Positions 1 through 4,237 of a DNA stretch of 6,006 bases are shown in pieces. The notes beneath the pieces were generated by a model. It made no database searches, was not told where the DNA came from, and saw only the letters and a program-made list of their open reading frames with translations. Position numbers and translations under genes: made by a program. This DNA comes from Gemmatimonadota bacterium (GTDB taxonomy: Bacteria > Gemmatimonadota > Gemmatimonadetes > Gemmatimonadales > Gemmatimonadaceae). Position 1 is the first letter of the stretch. Every line of letters begins with the position of its first letter. The stretch spans positions 1 through 6,006 of the forward strand of contig JAQBPZ010000157.1 in assembly GCA_028287225.1 (NCBI GenBank), given 5' to 3'.

Positions 1-53
1 TCCGTCACCCGGCGAGCGCCGCATACCCTGGACCAGATTTCTCAGACACTACC
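1..53. mobile_element. Probable terminal fragment of a second IS5-family insertion sequence
   Basis: Bases 39-53, read on the minus strand, give ggtagtgtctgagaa. This matches 12 of 15 positions of the inverted end of the neighbouring element (ggctgtgtttgagaa). The two ends face each other with only TA (54-55) between them. The simplest reading is that the window begins inside another, related IS5-family element whose outer end is at 53. On the minus strand an ATG at 24-22 opens a frame running off the window edge, which could be that element's transposase start. Too little is present to confirm it. The alternative is a solo end left by a deletion. Confidence 0.5.
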
Positions 54-55
54 TA

Positions 56-74
56 GGCTGTGTTTGAGAAATGC
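56..74 (+). repeat. Left terminal inverted repeat of the IS5-family element
   Basis: It reads ggctgtgtttgagaaatgc and is the inverted copy of 962-980 with one mismatch, at 71. It marks the end nearest the transposase stop codon (79-77). Confidence 0.9.
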
Positions 75-76
75 CG

Positions 77-553
77 TCAGAGGGTGAGCCGAATCATGCC
101 GAGCACGACCCAGGCTTCATAGCGGACGGCGAGCTTGTCGGCGCGCTGGGCGATGCGGCGGAACTCCTTGAGGTGGCCGACCGTGCACTCGATGACGTGG
201 CGCTGGCGATAGCGGTGGCGATCGAAGCGGCGGCCCCGCACGGGACGCTGCTCCGCCCGGCGCGGCAGCACGGCGGTCACGCGATGGCGCCGGCACCAGT
301 GACGCACGGGGGCATAGCTGTAGCCCTTGTCGCCCGCGAGCGCGTCGGGATAGGTGCGCGGCCGGCCGCGCGGCCCCGGGATCGCGACCCGGTCCAGCAG
401 CACGGGCACAGCCGCCAGGTCGCTCGCCTGCCCGGGGTGCATCATTGCGGCCAAGGCGAGGCCGTGGCCGTCGGTCACGAGCGAGAGCTTGGTGCTAAAC
501 CCGCCGCGACTGCGTCCGAGCGCGTGATCGGGCGGCTCGCCGGGGGGCAGGTT
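77..553 (-). CDS. IS5-family transposase, C-terminal frame (orfB)
   Basis: This is the catalytic C-terminal half of the transposase. The frame is open further upstream (to 829) but only resembles the family from about 553 onward, starting NLPPGEPPDHALGRSRGG. It carries the second catalytic Asp in GDKGYS (codon 331-329) and the catalytic Glu in HVIECTVGHLK (codon 190-188). The Y-x2-R-x3-E-x6-K signature of IS4/IS5-type DDE enzymes is complete (YRQR to GHLK). It lies one base ahead of the orfA frame, so joining needs a +1 or -2 shift. A -2 slip of the Lys codon AAA on the five A at 556-552 gives a fused protein of about 281 residues, normal for the family. No independent start codon with a good leader is seen, so it is probably made only as the fusion. 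Confidence 0.83.
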   Translation of the reverse strand, partial: NLPPGEPPDHALGRSRGGFSTKLSLVTDGHGLALAAMMHPGQASDLAAVPVLLDRVAIPGPRGRPRTYPDALAGDKGYSYAPVRHWCRRHRVTAVLPRRAEQRPVRGRRFDRHRYRQRHVIECTVGHLKEFRRIAQRADKLAVRYEAWVVLGMIRLTL

Positions 554-920
554 TTTCCCCCGCGCCCGCAGCGGCCTTGTGCGCGCGGACGATGGTCGAG
601 TCGCGACAGAAGAGGGAGAAGTCGACGGCGTTGCACTCCGAGCGCAAGGTGCGCTGGAGGGCGTGATGCACGCGTGCCCACGTTCCATCGCGCTGCCAGC
701 GGGCGAAGTAGTAGTAGCAGGTCGGCCATGGCGGGTAGCGCGGCGGCAGGTCGCGCCACGGAGCCCCAGTGGCCAGGATCCACAGGATGCCATTGAGGAG
801 GGGGCGGCGATCCTGCGGGTGCCGCCCACGACGCGCCGGCGTGGGAAGGAGCGGGACCAGCCGCCGCCACTCCGCCTCGGTCAGGTCATGCCGCTCAACG
901 ATCTCGTAGGACGAATGCAT
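495..920 (-). CDS. IS5-family transposase, N-terminal frame (orfA)
   Basis: This is the 141-residue first half of a cut-and-paste DDE transposase. The likely start is the ATG at 920-918 (MHSSYEIVERHDLT); a longer reading from TTG at 965 exists but begins inside the terminal repeat. The N-terminal half matches the DUF4096 type: LTEAEW, then a GRHPQDRR stretch, then GAPWRDLP and a tyrosine-rich segment before FARW. The first catalytic aspartate is in RDSTIVRAH (codon about 602-600). The second Asp and the Glu are in the next frame, so this frame alone cannot be an active enzyme. After the run GGGGGAAAAA (561-552) the frame loses resemblance to the family and ends at 495. That run is where the ribosome or polymerase would have to change frame. 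Confidence 0.85.
   Translation of the reverse strand: MHSSYEIVERHDLTEAEWRRLVPLLPTPARRGRHPQDRRPLLNGILWILATGAPWRDLPPRYPPWPTCYYYFARWQRDGTWARVHHALQRTLRSECNAVDFSLFCRDSTIVRAHKAAAGAGEKPAPRRAARSRARTQSRRV
552..561 (-). promoter_or_regulatory. Candidate slippery run joining orfA to orfB
   Basis: On the minus strand this is GGGGGAAAAA followed by CC. orfA reads it GGG GAA AAA CCT, and orfB reads it GGG AAA AAC CTG. A -2 tandem-A slip, loss of one base by transcriptional slippage, or a one-base insertion mutation would each explain the split. The family is known to contain two-frame members. Which mechanism acts here cannot be told from the sequence. Confidence 0.55.
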
Positions 921-957
921 GCAGCCCTGCACGGCAACAGACACCGCGCAGGGCTGC
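921..957 (-). promoter_or_regulatory. Hairpin abutting the transposase start codon
   Basis: Bases 921-930 (gcagccctgc) and 948-957 (gcagggctgc) are perfect 10-bp inverted arms with a 17-base loop. In the transposase mRNA the 3' arm ends one base before the ATG at 920, and it contains the only purine stretch (AGGG) that could act as a ribosome site. Folding would hide that site in any transcript entering from outside. IS10 and IS50 are known to use this kind of protection against read-through expression. The role here is inferred from position. Confidence 0.55.
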
Positions 958-961
958 AAAA

Positions 962-980
962 GCAATTCTCAAACACAGCC
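962..980 (-). repeat. Right terminal inverted repeat of the IS5-family element
   Basis: On the minus strand it reads ggctgtgtttgagaattgc, pairing with 56-74. It lies upstream of the transposase start, so the promoter should be in or next to it. I could not pick out convincing -35 and -10 boxes. Confidence 0.9.
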
Positions 981-1100
981 AGCGGTCCGCTCAGGGAGCG
1001 GCTCGCACTCACTGAGAGAATACGAATGTCAATGCGGCTCCGGGGGATGAGCGCGAGCGCCTTCCACCGTTGAGCGGGGGGGACGGCTGAGACGCGGAGT
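981..1100. other. Intergenic stretch between the IS and the dehydrogenase stop
   Basis: These 120 bases contain no coding frame that resembles a known protein, no second IS end, and no hairpin followed by a T run that would mark a terminator for the minus-strand operon. Only short imperfect palindromes are visible, for example agcggtccgct at 981-991. Confidence 0.5.
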
Positions 1101-2720
1101 CTACATCGTCCGCCCGATCTCCCGCGCCGACCGCAGGGACAGCGCGCAGAACGTCAGCGTCGCGTTGGCGCAGCTGCCACTGACGCAGTTGGGTGCGCCC
1201 ACCACGAACAGGTTCTCGTGATCGTGGGTGCGCCCCCATTTGTCCACCACTGACGTGGCCGGGTCGTCGCCCATGCGGCACCCGCCGGCGGGATGATCCT
1301 GCCAGCCCCGCCCGTCGTCCTCTACCGTCTGCAGCACCGTGCCGTCTCCCGCCCGGGCCATCTTCTGGAACAATGCCTGGAGCGTCGTGGTCGAATAGGC
1401 GCGCAGCGCCGCCGACTCCGGCGCATCGCGAAAGGCCAGCTTCGGAAGCGGATCGCCGAACGCGTTCGTCCGTGACCGATCGAGCGTGAGCTCGCTCGAT
1501 CGGTCGGGAATCACGTCGTAGTACGCCCGCACCCGGGCGACTCCCGTCTTCGTGCGCTCGCGCCAGTCCTTCATGATCTCGTCCCCGAGCAGCAGCGATC
1601 CGTCGTCGCCTCGAAGCCGTGGCCCGCGCGCGAAGCTGGACTCCCAGAGCCGCAGGTCGTGCCGCAGGTAGCGGTCTCCCGCCGGCGCGCCCATGAACTG
1701 CTTCGAGAGGAGCGAGTGCTGACCGTTCATCCCCGGGAACATCCGCATCGGCAGGGCGATGAACGCCTGCTGGTTGCGGTGGCCCGCCAGATACTTGCCG
1801 ACCGTGCCCGACCTGTTGGCCACGCCGTCGGGCGTGCGCGAGCTCTGCGACAGGAGCAGCAGGTGCGAGCTCCACACGTAGCCCGCCGCGACCACAAAGG
1901 TCTTCGCGCGGAACTCGACCGGGATCCCGCCCCCCTTCGCGTCGCGCTGCACCGCGTGCGCGGCGGCAATGCGCTTCGAGCTGTCATGCAGCACGAGCTT
2001 CCGCACGAGCGTGCGGGGATAGAGAGTGATCCGCCGCGTCTTCCGCAGCCGGTTCCATGTGAAGTCCGGCGAATACTTCGCCCCGGTCGGGCAGATCGGG
2101 AAGCATGTGTCGTTGCGGCAGCACTGGGCCCGACCGTCGAAGGGTCGCGAGTTTTTCGCCACCGGCTGGCTCCACGTCGCGATCCCCGACTTCGCCGCCC
2201 ACTCCTTGAGTAGCGTCAGGTTGTACGTGAGCGGGATCGGCGCCATCGGGAAGGGCCTGCTGCGCGGGTCCATCGACGGCGGACCTTGCTCTCCCGCTAC
2301 GCCGATCAGCTCCTCCGCCTCCTGATAGAAAGGCTCGAGCTCGTCGTACGAGATCGGCCAGTCGGTGCCGACGCCGAACATCGAGCGTGCCCGGAAGTCC
2401 GCCGGCGACCAGCGCGGCGTCACTCCGCCCCAGTGCATCGCGAGCCCGCCAACCTGCATCGAGCGCGACTGGAGCGGCCCCTCGATCTCGTAGCCCTCGA
2501 GATGGTCGTTCGGCCATGGGCTCTCACCGTACTGCTGGTAGCGCTCGCGCAGCGGGTAGCGCTGGCCGAGTGGCGGCACGTCGTCGCCCGCCTCGACCAC
2601 GACGATGCTCCGCGACGTGGTGCGCGCCAGCCGGTCCGCCACCATCGCCGCGCTGATCCCCGAGCCGATGATGCAGATGTCGCTCTCGATCACGCGAGCC
2701 TTTCCGATGAAGGCGCTCAT
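1101..2720 (-). CDS. GMC-family FAD dehydrogenase, large (catalytic) subunit, FAD-glucose/sorbitol/gluconate dehydrogenase type
   Basis: This 539-residue flavoprotein should oxidise a sugar, polyol or sugar acid in the periplasm and pass electrons to a cytochrome or quinone. An N-terminal Rossmann FAD site is clear (GSGISAA, residues 19-25; ribose-binding E43), followed by the GMC flavin loop GGLAMHWGG (91-99). Residues 200, 201, 206 and 210 form CC-x4-C-x3-C within CCRNDTCFPICPTGA. This is the same spacing as the [3Fe-4S] cluster cysteines of Burkholderia FAD-glucose dehydrogenase alpha subunit, and the total length is also about the same. The C-terminal GMC domain has the catalytic His in HPAGGCRMG (about 476) and a partner Asn in SCANAT (about 519). 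There is no signal peptide of its own. Export would be piggy-back with the small subunit, whose stop overlaps this start (ATGA). The substrate cannot be named. An in-frame extension upstream to 3017 is only overlap with the preceding gene. Confidence 0.93.
   Translation of the reverse strand: MSAFIGKARVIESDICIIGSGISAAMVADRLARTTSRSIVVVEAGDDVPPLGQRYPLRERYQQYGESPWPNDHLEGYEIEGPLQSRSMQVGGLAMHWGGVTPRWSPADFRARSMFGVGTDWPISYDELEPFYQEAEELIGVAGEQGPPSMDPRSRPFPMAPIPLTYNLTLLKEWAAKSGIATWSQPVAKNSRPFDGRAQCCRNDTCFPICPTGAKYSPDFTWNRLRKTRRITLYPRTLVRKLVLHDSSKRIAAAHAVQRDAKGGGIPVEFRAKTFVVAAGYVWSSHLLLLSQSSRTPDGVANRSGTVGKYLAGHRNQQAFIALPMRMFPGMNGQHSLLSKQFMGAPAGDRYLRHDLRLWESSFARGPRLRGDDGSLLLGDEIMKDWRERTKTGVARVRAYYDVIPDRSSELTLDRSRTNAFGDPLPKLAFRDAPESAALRAYSTTTLQALFQKMARAGDGTVLQTVEDDGRGWQDHPAGGCRMGDDPATSVVDKWGRTHDHENLFVVGAPNCVSGSCANATLTFCALSLRSAREIGRTM
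1474..1505. repeat. 13-bp perfect inverted repeat inside the dehydrogenase gene
   Basis: Arms gaccgatcgagcg (1474-1486) and cgctcgatcggtc (1493-1505) flank a 6-base loop. In the operon mRNA this forms a very stable stem. It encodes a short repeated DRS...DRS segment (about residues 406-416), in a region that looks like a surface turn between conserved blocks. No U run follows it, so it does not look like a terminator. Confidence 0.8.
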
Positions 2721-3307
2721 GCGCGGACACCGGCGAGCGGCAGGGGCTTCCGGCCCGAGCTGGCCAGTGGCCGGCAGCTCTCCTTCAGGATCCGCGCGTC
2801 GTAGCATCGGTCGGTGGCGTCGGCGCTCGCGTACCAGTGCGACAAGAGTGCGAGGGCAACGTGCGGCGCGCGGCCCACCGGGGACAGCCGGTCTGCCTTC
2901 ACCGAGTCGAGCTCCGCACGCACGATCGCTCGACGACGATCGAGCGGCAGCGCGTCGAACGAGCGCGCCCCGGACCGGCGGGCCGTGGCATCCAGCGCGT
3001 CGAGCTGAATCATCCACCTCGTGGCCGGTGTCGGTCCCGAGCGCGAGAGCGTCGACGTCCCGTAGCCGTGCAGCAGTTCGGCGTTCTCGCGGTAATTGGC
3101 GACCCAGCGCTGGAAGTCGGCGACCGCGGCCGCGCTGCCGGCTCGCCCGAGCTCTGCCGGAAGCACCGTCTCGCCCAGCGCGCGCAGCGTGTCCGGGCTG
3201 GAGGCGAGATCGTCGATCGCGGCGGCATGCGCGCTGCGCACGAATGCGGCCGCGGGGAGGGCTGCCGCGAGCGTGGTGAGAAAGGTGCGGCGAGAGAGCG
3301 GGTGCAT
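2717..3307 (-). CDS. Gluconate 2-dehydrogenase subunit 3 family protein, Tat-exported small (gamma) subunit
   Basis: This 196-residue protein begins with a textbook twin-arginine signal: SRRTFL at residues 5-10, a hydrophobic Ala/Leu stretch, and a likely cleavage after AHA at residue 28. The mature part resembles the small subunit of membrane-linked FAD dehydrogenases (gluconate 2-dehydrogenase subunit 3 type), including the early block DTLRALGETVLP and a late HWYASADATDRCY block. In known complexes this subunit folds with the signal-less flavoprotein and carries it through the Tat system. The 4-base ATGA overlap with the flavoprotein gene fits translational coupling and equal production. 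The start is fixed by the Tat motif. The leader before it is pyrimidine-rich and has no Shine-Dalgarno sequence. A cytochrome c third subunit is not seen in the window. Confidence 0.9.
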   Translation of the reverse strand: MHPLSRRTFLTTLAAALPAAAFVRSAHAAAIDDLASSPDTLRALGETVLPAELGRAGSAAAVADFQRWVANYRENAELLHGYGTSTLSRSGPTPATRWMIQLDALDATARRSGARSFDALPLDRRRAIVRAELDSVKADRLSPVGRAPHVALALLSHWYASADATDRCYDARILKESCRPLASSGRKPLPLAGVRA

Positions 3308-3380
3308 GAGCGGGGAGCGAGAAGGGAGGAAGGAGAGGGACGGTGGCGCGGCTACCAGATGCCGCGGTCGCCGAGCGCGG
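3308..3380 (-). other. Pyrimidine-rich leader of the dehydrogenase operon
   Basis: This is the 73-base gap between the end of the regulator frame and the small-subunit start. On the coding strand the last 40 bases or so before the ATG are almost all C and T (ccttcctcccttctcgctcc just upstream), with no GGAGG-like site. Initiation may depend on ribosomal protein S1 or on a leaderless transcript. No clear promoter boxes are visible, so co-transcription with the regulator is possible. Confidence 0.5.
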
Positions 3381-4110
3381 TCATGGTCTTCGCGAATCGC
3401 CGCGCAGCGCGGCGCGGCGCCAGTAGGCTTTCACGGCGCGCCGCGTCGATGCCGGGTCGCCCTCGTGGCTCCCCCCGATGATGGCGTCGTGCTCGTCTGC
3501 CGATGCGAGGATCTCGTCCGCCCGACGCGGAATAGTAGAGATTGATGCATGGTCGGCCTCCGGCTCCATCGACCGGTGGAGGTTCAACAGCCGCCGGTCC
3601 GCGCCGTTCTGCATGATCGCGCGATGGAACTCGCCACCGCACCCGGGAGTGTCGGAGGGGCTGGGCACTCGGCACGCCGCGATCGTCCGCATCACCGAAT
3701 TCAGGCTTCGGAACTCGGTCCCGAGCTTCGTCCGTCTCGTCGGGGGGGAGCGCCGCCGCGCGTTCCGCGGCGAGCGCGTCGATCTTGCCGACGGTGTTGA
3801 AGATCTCCGTGGAATCCTCGCGTGTGGGCGCGACGACCGAGAGGCGCGACTGCCGGCCCTCCCCGGAGGACTCGAGGTAGCCTTCCGGCGCCAGCAGGTA
3901 GAGCGCCCTGCGCAGCGGGGCCCGGCTCATCCTGGGCCGCTCGGCCAGCTCCGTCTCGAGCAACCGCGAGCCGGGTCCGAGCTCGCCGTGCACGATGACG
4001 TCGCGAGCCCGCGCGTACGCCTCGGCAACGAACTCGCGCCGTGGAGCGACGACGTCGAGAAGCTGTTCCAGAACGCCTCTTCTGTTGGGGTCAGGGAGGA
4101 GTATGGACAA
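3381..4110 (-). pseudogene. GntR/FadR-family transcriptional regulator, frameshifted
   Basis: An N-terminal winged helix-turn-helix is encoded at about 4032-3829: FVAEAYARARDVIVHGELGPG, then a recognition region ELAERPRMSRAPLRRAL and a wing ending SVVAPTRED. It is followed by the first helix of an FCD ligand-binding domain (IFNTVGKIDALAAERAA). The FCD domain then continues one base ahead in another frame, with FRSLNSVM, EFHRAIMQN, RRLLNLH, DEHDAII and VKAYWRRAA, ending at 3381. The switch maps to seven C at 3748-3742. Removing one C restores a frame of about 242 residues, normal for the family. Two positions usually used by FCD proteins to bind metal look changed (no Asp four residues before FHRA's His; Tyr in place of the last His), which may mean decay or another ligand. 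The start is uncertain: no ATG is well placed, and TTG at 4110 is my best guess. Confidence 0.72.
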
Positions 4111-4134
4111 ACTCGCTCTTGCAGGAACTCTCCC

Positions 4135-4161
4135 TTGGCTGCATCTGACACTGGGTACAAT
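4135..4161 (+). promoter_or_regulatory. Possible sigma-70-type promoter for the TonB-dependent receptor
   Basis: TTGGCT (4135-4140) and TACAAT (4156-4161) are separated by 15 bases, in the least GC-rich part of the intergenic region. Transcription would start near 4168 and leave a leader of about 70 bases. The spacing is short and the -35 box is weak, so this is a candidate only. Confidence 0.3.
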
Positions 4162-4237
4162 TGCCGGAAGTAGCAAGAGCCACGTTCCGAGCCCGCCCGC
4201 CCCCCTCCCTCGTCCGCAACACCCTTCACCCAACAGC

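Larger units (their letters stand above)
56..980 (-). mobile_element. Complete IS5-family insertion sequence, 925 bp
   Basis: The element is bounded by near-perfect inverted ends at 56-74 and 962-980: 18 of 19 bases match, and the outer 15 are identical (ggctgtgtttgagaa). It encodes a DDE transposase on the minus strand that fills nearly the whole element, with its stop codon just inside the left end. Size, end sequence, a split two-frame transposase and the N-terminal DUF4096-like domain point to the IS5 family, in the group around IS427/IS1031. No clear target duplication is seen: the left flank is CCTA and the right flank is AGCG. A rearrangement or nearby deletion after insertion is therefore likely. 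A related end abuts it on the left. Confidence 0.88.

Noticed and set aside
71..796. 241-residue plus-strand open frame across the insertion sequence
   Set aside because: It is antisense to the transposase, whose catalytic motifs are clear on the minus strand. The plus-strand translation has no recognisable domain.
1001..1100. Possible terminator after the flavoprotein stop
   Set aside because: No stem followed by a T run on the minus strand was found; only short imperfect pairings.
1009..1875. 288-residue minus-strand open frame
   Set aside because: It overlaps the flavoprotein C-terminal domain in another frame. The flavoprotein frame carries all the conserved motifs.
2927..2946. 7-bp inverted repeat cgctcga/tcgagcg
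   Set aside because: Short, GC-biased and inside a coding region; expected by chance at this composition.
2721..3017. 99-codon N-terminal extension of the flavoprotein frame
   Set aside because: It overlaps the small-subunit gene, shows no domain, and the ATG at 2720 gives the family-normal length right before the FAD-binding motif.
2605..3481. Overlapping plus-strand frames opposite the two dehydrogenase subunits
   Set aside because: Arg/Ala-rich shadow frames with no recognisable motif. Both minus-strand genes are well supported.
4156..4163. Possible GntR operator around the CAATTG palindrome
   Set aside because: The symmetry does not extend beyond six bases and does not match the TGGT...ACCA layout of FadR-type sites.
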